Of a stretch of 64,000 nt of DNA, positions 18,272-28,840 are shown piece after piece. Made by a program: the position numbers and the translations under genes. Numbering within the stretch: the first letter of the stretch is position 1; the number at the start of each line of letters is the position of its first letter. The DNA is from Wocania_A sp965224845 (GTDB lineage Bacteria > Bacteroidota > Bacteroidia > Flavobacteriales > Flavobacteriaceae). The stretch covers positions 124,001 to 188,000 of the forward strand of contig CBDDAJ010000036.1 in assembly GCA_965224845.1 (NCBI GenBank), read 5' to 3'. Under the pieces are notes generated by a model. The model searched no databases. It had not been told where the DNA came from and saw nothing but the letters and a program-made list of their open reading frames with translations.

Positions 18272-19588
18272 TCACTGTTCTTTTGATGGTAAAATCCAAT
18301 CGTTATGCTTAAAATAATTCCAAGAAACGCTAGCTATATCAACATCTGGATTTATAAGTTGTCTAAACGGTTTCCCATTAACACTTACTTTAGCGTTTAC
18401 ATAAACCGAAACATCTTGACCGTCTTTTTTAAATTGCGTTTTTAATTTTTGAGCAAATTGCCAAATCGCATCTGGTTTTGTACTTACTATACGCTTTTGT
18501 TTCATGGTTAAATAATTATCTAAATTTACCACATAACTGCTTCCTGTTGCCTTGTTTTCAATTCTATAGGTTGCTCTTCCACTTTTGGTTCTAAGCATCA
18601 TACGCCACGAAAGCCTGTGCCCTTCTTCGGTCCAAAGGACATTGTCTTTAATAAAATGATGTCGTAATGGTAAGCCTATTTGGACTAAAAAATATATTGA
18701 AAATAATGTGATTAATGATGTTTTATACTTTGGAACAATATGCTCGGCAGCGTTATAAAACGGTTTCCTTTTTAAAAATAACTTTTGAATGGTTTTAGGG
18801 CTAAAAAAGAATAACGAGAAAGCCAAAGCTAAATAAGGGAAAATGCCTATTTGAAAAACAAAGGAATTAAAAAGGTGAAAGAAGATGGATACTATAAACG
18901 CCCACTTTCTAGTTGGTTTAAACCATAACAACGGAATAATTAATCCATCAAATAAAATACCACCATAGGCTAAAATATAATGCACCCATTTTTGTTGAAG
19001 CAATTCGCCTACTAAAACATAGTTTTGTTTGCTACTCATAAGCAACTCCAAAACATTAGCATTTAACCAGTCTGGATATATTTTTGCTACTGAAGCATAA
19101 GTATAAACAATGAATAGTTGAAACACAAATACTAAATTGCACCACTGTGGCATGGCATTACGTTTTATTTTTGGATTTAGTTTTACATCTATTGCAGCAT
19201 ACCTATTTGCAGGCATAAAAACCATAATACTGCTTATAAGCATTAACAAATAGTAATGATTATTATACGACGATTTTTGCATGAGATAGGTTGCTGTCCA
19301 CATTATTGTAAACCCTAAAATACCTAGCCTGTATTTGTAACCCAACATAATGCATAAGGCAAACACGCCCATTATTACATAATACAAGTACATCCAATTA
19401 TCTGGTAATGGCTGTAGCCACTCGAAACCTATAAACGAAAATGTAAAATGAGCATCGATAAAAACACGCTTTACCCAACCTGTAAAAATGGCCCCTATAG
19501 ATTCTAGAAAACAAAGTAGCCCAAAAAAGATCCTAAAAACGATTAAAGCAGAATTATCAATATGTTTAAATAAGTACCTATTTAACAT
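18272..19588 (-). CDS. HTTM-domain membrane protein (vitamin K-dependent carboxylase-like)
   Basis: A 438-aa protein with roughly seven membrane helices in residues 60-320 and a polar C-terminal domain. The pattern of the first helices (RIFFGLLCFLESIGAIF, YRLGILGFTIMWTATYLM) and HLFNSFVFQIGIFPYLALAF fits the HTTM domain shared with vitamin K-dependent gamma-carboxylases. The bacterial role is unknown. It overlaps ribF by 11 bp, so the two are probably one operon. Confidence 0.8.
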   Translation of the reverse strand: MLNRYLFKHIDNSALIVFRIFFGLLCFLESIGAIFTGWVKRVFIDAHFTFSFIGFEWLQPLPDNWMYLYYVIMGVFALCIMLGYKYRLGILGFTIMWTATYLMQKSSYNNHYYLLMLISSIMVFMPANRYAAIDVKLNPKIKRNAMPQWCNLVFVFQLFIVYTYASVAKIYPDWLNANVLELLMSSKQNYVLVGELLQQKWVHYILAYGGILFDGLIIPLLWFKPTRKWAFIVSIFFHLFNSFVFQIGIFPYLALAFSLFFFSPKTIQKLFLKRKPFYNAAEHIVPKYKTSLITLFSIYFLVQIGLPLRHHFIKDNVLWTEEGHRLSWRMMLRTKSGRATYRIENKATGSSYVVNLDNYLTMKQKRIVSTKPDAIWQFAQKLKTQFKKDGQDVSVYVNAKVSVNGKPFRQLINPDVDIASVSWNYFKHNDWILPSKEQ

Positions 19589-20516
19589 GGTGTTTTGCTA
19601 TATAAGCTATTGCTATGTCTTTGTCTTTTGCTAATTGTGATTTTAAAGCACTAACCGATTCAAATTTTTGTTCGTCTCGAATACGTTCGTGTAAATCTAT
19701 TTGAATGGTTTTATTATAAATATCTTTATTAAAATTGAAAAAATGAGCTTCAATGCTTTCGGTGTTCCCATCAACTGTTGGGTTTACGCCAATGTTTAAC
19801 ATACCAAATATTTTTTCATTATTAATTACGGTACTTACAATATATGCGCCATATTTAGGGATAAGTTTATAATCTTCTTTAACCTTTATATTAGCGGTTG
19901 AAAATCCTAATTGCCTCCCTAAGCCTTTGCCTTCAATTACGGTTCCAGTTATCATAAAAGCATATCCTAAAAACATATTAGCCTTAGTAATATTCCCTTC
20001 ATGTAGAGCTTTTCTAATTTTTGTAGAACTTACCGCTACATCGTTAATATCCTGAGCCGAAATTTCTTCAACCTCAAAACCGTATACTTGCCCAAAGCGT
20101 TTTAAGTCTTCAATATTGGCATTTCTATTTCTACCAAACCTGTGGTCATATCCAATAATTACTTTTTTGGCATGTAGTTTATCCACCAGAATTTGTTTAA
20201 CAAAATCTTCGGCCGACAGTCTTGAAAATGCTTTAGTGAATTTTTTAATAAGTAAGTAATCTAGCCCCAAGGCGTCTAAAATAGCATAACGTTCGTCAAT
20301 GGTATTTATTAGTTTTATTGATGAGTCTTTTTGCAACACCATCCGCGGATGTGGGAAAAAGGTGAGAATCACAGAGTGTAACCCTTCTAATTTACCAGCG
20401 TTAATTAATCGTTTAACAATTTTTTGATGCCCGATATGTACCCCATCAAAAGTACCTATTGTAACTACAGTGGGCACCTTAGGTTTAAATATATCAATAT
20501 TCATTATTCTGTCCAT
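19578..20516 (-). CDS. ribF: Bifunctional riboflavin kinase / FAD synthetase
   Basis: A 312-aa protein. The N-terminal FAD synthetase domain has GTFDGVHIGHQKIV and the SSTKIRKAL motif; the C-terminal riboflavin kinase domain has GRQLGFSTANI, YGAYIVS and GVNPTVDG. It makes FMN and FAD from riboflavin. An alternative start four codons in (ATG at 20504, MNIDIF) is equally possible. Confidence 0.92.
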   Translation of the reverse strand: MDRIMNIDIFKPKVPTVVTIGTFDGVHIGHQKIVKRLINAGKLEGLHSVILTFFPHPRMVLQKDSSIKLINTIDERYAILDALGLDYLLIKKFTKAFSRLSAEDFVKQILVDKLHAKKVIIGYDHRFGRNRNANIEDLKRFGQVYGFEVEEISAQDINDVAVSSTKIRKALHEGNITKANMFLGYAFMITGTVIEGKGLGRQLGFSTANIKVKEDYKLIPKYGAYIVSTVINNEKIFGMLNIGVNPTVDGNTESIEAHFFNFNKDIYNKTIQIDLHERIRDEQKFESVSALKSQLAKDKDIAIAYIAKHHVK

Positions 20517-20598
20517 TTAACGAATAAAATTGCATGTTCAGCCTTAAAAAATTAGATTTGTTAACAATTCAATAATGAATTGTCCAAAAAATATCTTT

Positions 20599-23500
20599 AT
20601 GAAAGCAAAACTACATTATGTTTTATCAATAGCAATATTTTTGTTTATATTTTCAGCTTCGGCTCAACGTTCTACATGGAAGAAAGTAGAAAATACTGGC
20701 CATTCAGAGCGTTTATCAAAACTTAATTTAGACCCTAGTAAAGTACATTTATTCCAGCTTAATCGTGCTTTATTAAATAAAGATATTTTATCGACACCAT
20801 TAAGAAATGCTTCAAAAAAAACATCTAATAAAATTATTAGTTTGCCTGGGTTAGATGGGCAATTAGAAAGTTTCATCCTTTATGAGGCTCCTGTTTTTGC
20901 GCCAGAGCTTTCTGCAAAGTACCCGAATATAAAATCGTATGCGGGTATTAGTACAAAAAACTCTAAAACACGCTTAAGAATGAGTGTTTCTCCGCAAGGT
21001 GTACAAACTATGATCTCTTATGCAGGCAGGTCAACCGTATTTATGCAGCCTGTTAAAAAAGGCTCTGACGAATATGTTTTATATGAAAAGCATTCAAAAA
21101 ACAGATTAGCAGACCGCTTTGAATGTAAAACCATAGACGAGTTAAATGAAACTTTAAACAAATCTGGTAAATTGCTAGCAAATGAAGGTGGGGCAAATAA
21201 CAAAACTTTACAAAAATTTAGAATAGCTGTATCTGTAACCGGAGAATACACGGCATATCACGGCGGTAACGTTGCAGATGCATTAGCAGCAATAAACGCC
21301 AGTTTAACACGTGTAAATCAGGTTTTTGAAACCGATATGGCGGTAACTTTTGAGCTTATTGCTACTAATAATCTGGTTATTTACACCAATGCCGCTTCCG
21401 ATCCTTATTCTGATGCCAATGTTGGAACAGATTCAGATAATTCTAATAACACCAATGGCTGGAGCTTGCAAGTTCAAAACACGTTAACCAGTGTTCTTGG
21501 TAATGGTGCTTACGACATTGGTCATTTATTTGGTGCCTCAGGTGGTGGTGGAAATGCCGGTTGTATTGGTTGTGTTTGTAGAAATGATTCTGGCAGTTCA
21601 ACCGATAAAAATAAAGGTAGTGCGTATACATCTCCTTCTAATGGAATTCCTGAAGGGGATACTTTTGATATTGATTATGTTGCTCATGAGATAGGACATC
21701 AAATGGGAGCTAATCATACCTGGGCATTTAGTTCTGAAGGGACTAATGTTAATTCTGAACCTGGTAGCGGAACAACTATTATGGGCTATGCTGGAATTAC
21801 TGGTGCAAATAATGTGGCTTTAAATAGTGACGACTATTTTCACTATCATAGTATCAAACAAATATTAGATAATTTAGCAACAAAAAGCTGTCAAACAACT
21901 GAACCTATTGCAAACAATCCGCCTATTGCTGATGCCGGAAATGATTATAATATCCCTAAAGGCACTGCCTATATATTAAAGGGCTCTGCTTCAGACACTG
22001 ATGGCAGTGATAATTTAACCTATTGCTGGGAACAAATAGATAGTGGCATAACCAATAATCAAAATTTTGGGCCTACGCTAACTTCGGGTTCTATGAACCG
22101 CTCGTTACCACCATCTGCTTCTACAGATAGGTATATCCCAAAGTTTTCTAGTGTTTTAGCAGGCAATACAACTCAATCTGGGCCTACGTTAGGTAGTGAT
22201 TGGGAGACCGTTTCTACAGTTGCCAGAACTTTAAACTGGGCCTTAACGGTTAGAGATAGAGCGCCTCTATCTGCAACTGGGGGACAAACCAGTTATGATA
22301 GGATGCAAATTACAGTAGAAGATGTTACGCCTTTTACAGTAAAAAACCCTGTATCCTGGGTTCAGGGAACGACACAAACCATTGAATGGGTTGTTGGGCA
22401 AACTACAAATGGAACTATAAACTGTCAAAATGTTAATATTAAACTTTCTACAAACGGTTCCAAATTTCCTATTACCATAGCTAGTAATACCCCTAATGAT
22501 GGGTCTTATACTTACACTGTACCCGCTATACCTGATACAACTAATGCAAGAATATTAGTTGAAGCTGCCGACAATATTTTTTATGATGTTTGTGATTTTG
22601 AATTTTCTATTTCAACCGATCCGGATTTTTTTATAGCTAACGAGGTTTTAAGCCCTGTTGCCTGTAGAGAAACAACAGCAACTTTTACTTTTGATTATAT
22701 TACTGCAAATGGTTTTAACGAAACGACTACGTTTAGTGCTTCAGGAACCCCCGGAGCCTCAACTGTTGCTTTCTCCCCAACCAGCAGAACCACTTCCGGA
22801 CCTGTTACTATGACCATATCTAACTTAGATGGTGTAGCCCAAAACGATTATACGATAAATGTAATAACAACGCCAACAGCAACGCCAGCCAAAAGTAGAG
22901 CTATCGCTTTTCCTTTTTTTAATGGGAATTGTATCTCGACTGGAAGCACAACTTATGGCACAGCTACCACCTTAGTTCAATTTAACACTATTAATCAGGC
23001 TTCCGCAAAACTTACAAGTTATAGTGATTATATGTCTAGCCCTACCAATGTAAACAGAAACGGTTCATACGATTTAACCGTTAATGCTAATACCGATGGT
23101 AATTATACAACTACCACCAGAGTATGGATAGATTGGAACCAAAATTGTAGTTTTGACGATGCAGGTGAGGCATATGATTTAGGTGATGCCACTAATACTT
23201 CAGATGGAGCAACAAGCAATTCTCCTTTTTCAATTACAATTCCTGTTAGTGCTGCTTTAGGCAATACCGTTATGAGAGTATCTACCAAATTTAAAGACGA
23301 TGGTACTCCAACTTCTTGTGAAAATGGTTTTGATGGAGAGGTTGAAGATTATACGGTTAATGTACAAACATCATTAGCAGTTGAAGAATTTGGTTTTGAC
23401 AATTTTGCAGTTTTTCCAAACCCTAATAAAGGCGAGTTTACCATAAAATTAAACAGTTCATTATCTAGTAATGTTAATGTAGAGGTTTACGATTTAAGAG

Positions 23501-23643
23501 GAAGAAAAATTTTCAAAAACAAATACAAAGACGCTGGCGATTTTAATGAAACAATACATTTAAATCAAGTGCAATCTGGTATGTATATTTTAAATGTAAG
23601 TGATGATAAGCGAAAATCTACAAAAAAGATAATTATAGAATGA
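20599..23643 (+). CDS. Secreted reprolysin-like metalloprotease with T9SS sorting domain
   Basis: About 1014 aa from ATG 20599. A signal peptide (LSIAIFLFIFSASAQ) and propeptide precede an M12-type domain with the zinc site HEIGHQMGANH and the Met-turn MGYAG. Then come Ig/fibronectin-like modules, a GEVEDY module (GFDGEVEDYTVNV) and a C-terminal type IX sorting domain starting VFPNPNKGEF. It is expected to be exported and possibly anchored on the surface as a protease. The in-frame ATG at 20575 adds eight residues and was not chosen because the tandem paralogue starts at the equivalent of 20599. Confidence 0.9.
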   Translation: MKAKLHYVLSIAIFLFIFSASAQRSTWKKVENTGHSERLSKLNLDPSKVHLFQLNRALLNKDILSTPLRNASKKTSNKIISLPGLDGQLESFILYEAPVFAPELSAKYPNIKSYAGISTKNSKTRLRMSVSPQGVQTMISYAGRSTVFMQPVKKGSDEYVLYEKHSKNRLADRFECKTIDELNETLNKSGKLLANEGGANNKTLQKFRIAVSVTGEYTAYHGGNVADALAAINASLTRVNQVFETDMAVTFELIATNNLVIYTNAASDPYSDANVGTDSDNSNNTNGWSLQVQNTLTSVLGNGAYDIGHLFGASGGGGNAGCIGCVCRNDSGSSTDKNKGSAYTSPSNGIPEGDTFDIDYVAHEIGHQMGANHTWAFSSEGTNVNSEPGSGTTIMGYAGITGANNVALNSDDYFHYHSIKQILDNLATKSCQTTEPIANNPPIADAGNDYNIPKGTAYILKGSASDTDGSDNLTYCWEQIDSGITNNQNFGPTLTSGSMNRSLPPSASTDRYIPKFSSVLAGNTTQSGPTLGSDWETVSTVARTLNWALTVRDRAPLSATGGQTSYDRMQITVEDVTPFTVKNPVSWVQGTTQTIEWVVGQTTNGTINCQNVNIKLSTNGSKFPITIASNTPNDGSYTYTVPAIPDTTNARILVEAADNIFYDVCDFEFSISTDPDFFIANEVLSPVACRETTATFTFDYITANGFNETTTFSASGTPGASTVAFSPTSRTTSGPVTMTISNLDGVAQNDYTINVITTPTATPAKSRAIAFPFFNGNCISTGSTTYGTATTLVQFNTINQASAKLTSYSDYMSSPTNVNRNGSYDLTVNANTDGNYTTTTRVWIDWNQNCSFDDAGEAYDLGDATNTSDGATSNSPFSITIPVSAALGNTVMRVSTKFKDDGTPTSCENGFDGEVEDYTVNVQTSLAVEEFGFDNFAVFPNPNKGEFTIKLNSSLSSNVNVEVYDLRGRKIFKNKYKDAGDFNETIHLNQVQSGMYILNVSDDKRKSTKKIIIE

Positions 23644-23719
23644 ATAAAAAAATGAAGATTTAACTTTGTAGTTCTGTCTTAAAAAAATAAATTTATAAAA
23701 AAGATTGCCCTAAATTTTT

Positions 23720-26700
23720 ATGAAAACCACCCTACATTATGTTTTATCAATAGCACTATTTTTAATAACATTTTCAAATATTGCTCAAAACAGGTGTTGG
23801 GAAAAAATAGAGCGCATACCTACTCAAAAAAGCCTATCAAAGCTCAAATTAGATATTGCTACTGTTCATTTATTTAAACTAAACGCAAAAATACTTGATC
23901 AGGACATACAAGCAACTCCATTAAGAAGTACTACTCAAAAAAAGGTCTCAGCCAAAATAATAAGTATTCCAGGATCAGAGGGGCAATTAGAAGATTTTAG
24001 ACTTTATGAAGCCCCTGTTTTTTCACCTGAACTCGCAGTGAAGTATCCAAATATAAGGTCGTTTATTGGTATTAGCACAAAAGACCCTAAAACACGTTTA
24101 CGCATGAGTGTGGCTCCCCAAGGTGTACAAACCATGATATCTTATGTTGATAAGCCTACTGTTTTTATGCAGCCTATAGAAAAAGGAGGCACTGAATATG
24201 TTTTGTATGAAAAAAAATCTAAACGTTCTAAATCCAATCCCTTTGAATGTAAAACTATTGATGTCCTTAATACTACTTTTAATAAATCAAACAAATCATC
24301 GAAAGTAAATGAAGGCGGAGCCAATAATCAAACCTTACAAAAATTTAGAATAGCCATCTCGGTTACCGGTGAATATACACAGTTCCATAACGATGATAAT
24401 GCTGCAAACGGAGATGCCAAAGCCGATGCTTTAGCTGCTATTAATGCTACATTAACAAGAGTTAATCAAATTTTTGAAACCGATATGGCCATAACTTTCG
24501 AGCTTATAGGGAACAACAATCTTATAATTTATGATAAGCCTGAAACTGATCCTTATTCTGATGCCAATATTGGAGCAGATGATAATAATTCTGACAATAC
24601 AAATGGCTGGAGTTTGCAAGTTCAAAACACATTAACCGCTGTTATTGGTAATGGCGCTTATGATATTGGTCATTTATTTGGTGCCTCAGGTGGTGGTGGA
24701 AATGCCGGTTGTATTGGTTGTGTTTGCAGAAATGATTCTGCCAGTTCAACCGATAAAAATAAAGGGAGTGCTTTCACATCTCCTTTGAATAGTGGTGTTC
24801 CTGAAGGAGATACTTTTGATATTGATTTTGTAGCTCATGAAATAGGGCATCAAATGGGGGCTAATCATACCTGGTCTTTTGAAAGTTCAGAAGGTACGGG
24901 AGTAAACTCAGAACCCGGAAGCGGTAGTACAATAATGGGTTATGCTGGAATTACTGGTGCAAATAATGTGGCTTTAAATAGTGACGCCTATTTTCACTAT
25001 CATAGTATCAAACAAATATTAGATAATGTTGCTAACAAAAGCTGTCAAACTACTGAAGCCATTTCAAATAACCCTCCATTAGCAGATGCTGGAAGTGACT
25101 ATAATATTCCTAAAGGGACACCTTATGTTTTAAAAGGCTCGGCAACAGACCTTGATGGAACAGATAATCTTACTTATTGTTGGGAACAGATTGATAGCGG
25201 TACAACTAACTATCAGAATTTTGGTCCAGACCTAAGTTCAGGAGCAATGAACAGGTCCCTTCCTCCAAGCAGTTCTTCAAACAGATATATACCCAAGTTC
25301 TCTAGTGTTTTAGCAGGCCATGTTACACAAACAAACCCAACATTAGGAAGCGATTGGGAATCTGTATCTACTGTTGCAAGAACTCTAAATTGGGCCTTAA
25401 CGGTTAGAGATCGGTCACCAGCTAATGCAACAGGAGGGCAAACCAGTTATGACAGAATGCAAATAACAGTAGAAGATGTTACCCCTTTTACCATAAAAAA
25501 CCCTGTGTCCTGGGCTCAAGGGTCAACACAAAATATTGAATGGATTGTTGGGCAAACTACAAATGCAACCATTAATTGCCAAAACGTAAACATTAAACTC
25601 TCTACCGATGGCGGCTTAACTTTTCCTATTACTATTGCATCTAATACGCCTAACGACGGGGCTTTTTCTTATACCGTTCCTGCTATGGCCAATACAAGTA
25701 ATGCCGGACTTTTAATTGAGGCGGCAGATAATATTTTTTATGATGTCTCAGATTTTAATTTCTCTATTTCAACAGATCCGGATTTCTTTATTGTTGAAGA
25801 CGTTTTAGCACCAGTTAATTGTGGAGATACTACGGCCATTTATAATTTTAATTTTGTAGTGGCTAATGGCTTTTCAGAAAACACTACTTTTAGTGTTTCT
25901 GGTAATCCTTCTGGATCTATTGTAACCTTTTCTCCAACCCATTTAAATGATTCCGGGCCAGTAACAATGACTATAAGTAATTTAGGCGCAACTCCAGTTG
26001 GAGACTATACCCTAACCCTTACAGGAACACCAACAACTTCTAGTCCTAAAAATAAAAATATAGTATTTCCTTTTAATAACGGGCCTTGCGCTTCAACAGG
26101 AAATACAGATTATAGCACAAGTACTACATTAGTTCAATTTAACACCATTAATCAAACTTCTGCAAAGCCGTCGGGCTATAGTAACTATACCCATATTTCT
26201 ACAGGTTTAAACAGAAACGACACTTATAATTTGATGGTAAATGTTAATACGGCTGGCGATTATACCACCAATACCAAAGCCTGGATAGACTGGAATCAAA
26301 ACTGTAGTTTTGATGACCCGGGTGAAGCATATAATTTAGGCGATGCTACCAATGTTACTAATGGAGCAACAGGCCATTCGCCATTATCTATAATGGTTCC
26401 ATCAGATGCTGTTTTGGGGCATACCACAATGAGAGTTTCAACAAAGTATAAAGGTGATGGTTTGCCTAATTTCTGTGAAAAAGGTTTTGATGGTGAAGTT
26501 GAAGATTATACCATTACCATACAGCCCGCAAGTACATCATTTGAAACCTCTATTACTTTGGTGAATTTAAATACCATTAATCAAGCCTCTGAAAAACCTT
26601 CAGAGTATAGTGATTATACTTCTGTAATTACGACTGTAAACAGAGCTAGTAATTACGATTTAATTGTTAACGTTAGTACCGAAAGAGATTTTAAAACAGC

Positions 26701-27238
26701 TACCAAAGTATGGGTTGACTGGAACCAAAATGGGGTTTTTACAGATCCGGGTGAAGCATACAACCTGGGCGATGCCAGTAATGTAACTAACAGTGCCACA
26801 AGCAATTCGCCACTTTCAATTAGTATTCCCGTAGATGCCAAACTCGGTCATGCCACAATGAGAGTTGCCACTAAATATACTGGTAATACAGGAGATAACA
26901 GTCCCTCTCCCATTGGAAACGGTTCTGATGGAGAAGTAGAAGATTATACATTGAATATTATTCCTACTAAATCTATTGAGGAGTCAGGTTTTGAAAATTC
27001 AATCCTTTTTCCTAATCCTAATAACGGAACGTTTACTATTAAATTAAATGGTTCTCTTATAAGAGCTATTGAAGCTGAAATTTTTGACCCCAGAAACCGA
27101 TTGGTCTATAAAAGAACTTTTAAGGCTACTGGAGACTTTGAAAAAGAAATTAAACTAACAGATGTACAATCCGGCATGTATATTTTAACCCTAAGTGATG
27201 GGCTTAAAAAAACTGCAAAAAAAATTATAGTAAAATAA
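23720..27238 (+). CDS. Secreted reprolysin-like metalloprotease with T9SS sorting domain, paralogue
   Basis: A 1172-aa tandem paralogue of the preceding gene, 76 bp away, with the same signal peptide start, HEIGHQMGANH zinc site and MGYAG Met-turn. It is longer because it carries two GEVEDY modules (ending near residues 935 and 1080) rather than one. The sorting domain starts LFPNPNNGTF. Identity to the first copy is high through the catalytic domain, down to identical DNA stretches, which suggests a fairly recent duplication or gene conversion. Confidence 0.9.
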   Translation: MKTTLHYVLSIALFLITFSNIAQNRCWEKIERIPTQKSLSKLKLDIATVHLFKLNAKILDQDIQATPLRSTTQKKVSAKIISIPGSEGQLEDFRLYEAPVFSPELAVKYPNIRSFIGISTKDPKTRLRMSVAPQGVQTMISYVDKPTVFMQPIEKGGTEYVLYEKKSKRSKSNPFECKTIDVLNTTFNKSNKSSKVNEGGANNQTLQKFRIAISVTGEYTQFHNDDNAANGDAKADALAAINATLTRVNQIFETDMAITFELIGNNNLIIYDKPETDPYSDANIGADDNNSDNTNGWSLQVQNTLTAVIGNGAYDIGHLFGASGGGGNAGCIGCVCRNDSASSTDKNKGSAFTSPLNSGVPEGDTFDIDFVAHEIGHQMGANHTWSFESSEGTGVNSEPGSGSTIMGYAGITGANNVALNSDAYFHYHSIKQILDNVANKSCQTTEAISNNPPLADAGSDYNIPKGTPYVLKGSATDLDGTDNLTYCWEQIDSGTTNYQNFGPDLSSGAMNRSLPPSSSSNRYIPKFSSVLAGHVTQTNPTLGSDWESVSTVARTLNWALTVRDRSPANATGGQTSYDRMQITVEDVTPFTIKNPVSWAQGSTQNIEWIVGQTTNATINCQNVNIKLSTDGGLTFPITIASNTPNDGAFSYTVPAMANTSNAGLLIEAADNIFYDVSDFNFSISTDPDFFIVEDVLAPVNCGDTTAIYNFNFVVANGFSENTTFSVSGNPSGSIVTFSPTHLNDSGPVTMTISNLGATPVGDYTLTLTGTPTTSSPKNKNIVFPFNNGPCASTGNTDYSTSTTLVQFNTINQTSAKPSGYSNYTHISTGLNRNDTYNLMVNVNTAGDYTTNTKAWIDWNQNCSFDDPGEAYNLGDATNVTNGATGHSPLSIMVPSDAVLGHTTMRVSTKYKGDGLPNFCEKGFDGEVEDYTITIQPASTSFETSITLVNLNTINQASEKPSEYSDYTSVITTVNRASNYDLIVNVSTERDFKTATKVWVDWNQNGVFTDPGEAYNLGDASNVTNSATSNSPLSISIPVDAKLGHATMRVATKYTGNTGDNSPSPIGNGSDGEVEDYTLNIIPTKSIEESGFENSILFPNPNNGTFTIKLNGSLIRAIEAEIFDPRNRLVYKRTFKATGDFEKEIKLTDVQSGMYILTLSDGLKKTAKKIIVK

Positions 27239-27248
27239 CCGGTCTTTC

Positions 27249-27875
27249 TTATTTGCCGTTAAAAATATTCATGGTATTGCTAACGCCTGCAAGTACAAAA
27301 GATTTTATTAACTCCATAGATTTGTTTAATCGTTCAGGAAGTTTTTCATTTTCATTTTCATTCCATATTCCTAATACATAATCTACCTGCCGGCCTTTAC
27401 TAAAAGTATCACTTATTCCAAATCTAAAACGATTATATTTTGTAGTATTTAGTTTCTCCTGGATATCTTTTAATCCATTATGTCCGCCATCACTACCTTT
27501 GGTCTTTAAACGAATACTTCCAAAGGGTAAATTTAAATCATCGGTAATTATTAATACATTTTCTAAGGGGATTTTTTCTTTTGTCATCCAATACAAAACG
27601 GCTTTCCCACTTAAATTCATATAAGTGCTTGGTTTTAAAAAAATAAAAGTTCTTCCTTTTAATTTATAGCTAGCAATATCACCCAGTTTTTGAGTTTCGA
27701 AAACCAGATTTTCTTGATTAGCAAAATAGTCTAAAACTTTAAAGCCTATGTTGTGCCTGGTATTGGCATACTTTTCTCCAATATTACCTAAGCCTACTAT
27801 TAAATACTTTTTCATAGGGTCTTGTGCTTCTGTTTGGTTTTTCTTTTTAAATATGTTTGACAAAAATTGCCACAT
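27249..27875 (-). CDS. pth: Peptidyl-tRNA hydrolase
   Basis: About 208 aa from ATG 27875 (MWQFLSNIF, a flavobacterial N-terminal extension). The core is VGLGNIGEKYANTRHNIGF with the catalytic His, then FLKPSTYMNLSG and DDLNLPFGSIRLK, GGHNGLKDI. It releases peptides from drop-off peptidyl-tRNAs. The frame stays open upstream to 27917, but the extra residues are unlike the family. Confidence 0.93.
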   Translation of the reverse strand: MWQFLSNIFKKKNQTEAQDPMKKYLIVGLGNIGEKYANTRHNIGFKVLDYFANQENLVFETQKLGDIASYKLKGRTFIFLKPSTYMNLSGKAVLYWMTKEKIPLENVLIITDDLNLPFGSIRLKTKGSDGGHNGLKDIQEKLNTTKYNRFRFGISDTFSKGRQVDYVLGIWNENENEKLPERLNKSMELIKSFVLAGVSNTMNIFNGK

Positions 27876-28044
27876 GATCATTTCAATTTTAAAGCTAAAA
27901 TACATTAAACATGCCAAAAATTTATAATTGGTATTGTTAAGAGCTGGTTACTTGCATAAGGGATAGTAATGAAAACTCACAGCGAGGGTAGCCTGTATTG
28001 AATAGCTCAACCGTGTCTTAGCGTGGTAACGCCCAAACATTATT

Positions 28045-28095
28045 TTTTACTTTTTGAAAATAAAAAAGCATCCTGAATACAACAGAATGCTTTTA
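28045..28095 (-). terminator. Intrinsic terminator after rplY
   Basis: On the minus strand AAAAGCATTCTG and CAGGATGCTTTT pair around a short AT-rich loop, followed by a T-run, 25 bp after the rplY stop. Confidence 0.7.
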
Positions 28096-28117
28096 TATTA
28101 AATCTAGAATATATTAT

Positions 28118-28756
28118 CTATTCCTGAGCTGTAGCCTCTTCAGCTGGTGCATCAGCATTTGCTTCTGCGCCTTCAGCTAATTCTTCTTCTTCTTCTTCGT
28201 CTTCAACCGCTACTCTTGAAGTTTTAATCTGACATACTACCGTATTGTCTGAATGTAAAAACGTATAGTTCTCGCTTGGCAATTCTCCAACAGCAACCTT
28301 ATCACCTATTTTAAGAGGTGTAATATCTATCTCAATAAAGTCTGGCAAATTAGCCGGAAGTGCTTTAATACGTAGTTTACGATTATTTCTTCTTAACACA
28401 CCACCATTTTTAACCCCTCTTGAGTTTCCTACAAGTTGAACAGGAATATTTAAAGCAATTTCTTTGTCTTCAAACAATTGATAGAAATCTACGTGTAAAA
28501 TTCTGTCTGTTACCGGGTGAAATTGAATGTCTTGAAGTACGGCATTTAAAGTTTCTCCGTTATCCAGCTCAATCACAACTGTATGCGCATTTGGCGTATA
28601 TACAAGTTTAGAGAAAGCTAATTCTGGTGCAGAGAAATGCACTGGTTTATCTCCTCCGTATAATACGCAAGGAACCTGACCAGCATTACGTAAGGCCTTT
28701 GTTGCTTTTTTGCCCACGCTTTCTCTTTGAGATCCGTTGATTGTAATTGATTTCAT
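28118..28756 (-). CDS. rplY: 50S ribosomal protein L25 (CTC form)
   Basis: A 212-aa protein: an N-terminal L25 domain (VGKKATKALRNAGQVPCVLYG) that binds 5S rRNA and the C-terminal beta domain of the TL5/CTC form (PVQLVGNSRGVKNGG), ending in an acidic Ala/Glu tail. It lies between pth and prs, the usual flavobacterial arrangement. Confidence 0.95.
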   Translation of the reverse strand: MKSITINGSQRESVGKKATKALRNAGQVPCVLYGGDKPVHFSAPELAFSKLVYTPNAHTVVIELDNGETLNAVLQDIQFHPVTDRILHVDFYQLFEDKEIALNIPVQLVGNSRGVKNGGVLRRNNRKLRIKALPANLPDFIEIDITPLKIGDKVAVGELPSENYTFLHSDNTVVCQIKTSRVAVEDEEEEEELAEGAEANADAPAEEATAQE

Positions 28757-28840
28757 TTTTAAAATTTATAGTTATTATTAATATTTATTTTTTTTACCAT
28801 TGCAAACCTTATTTACTTTGGTAATTACGTGTAGTTAAAA

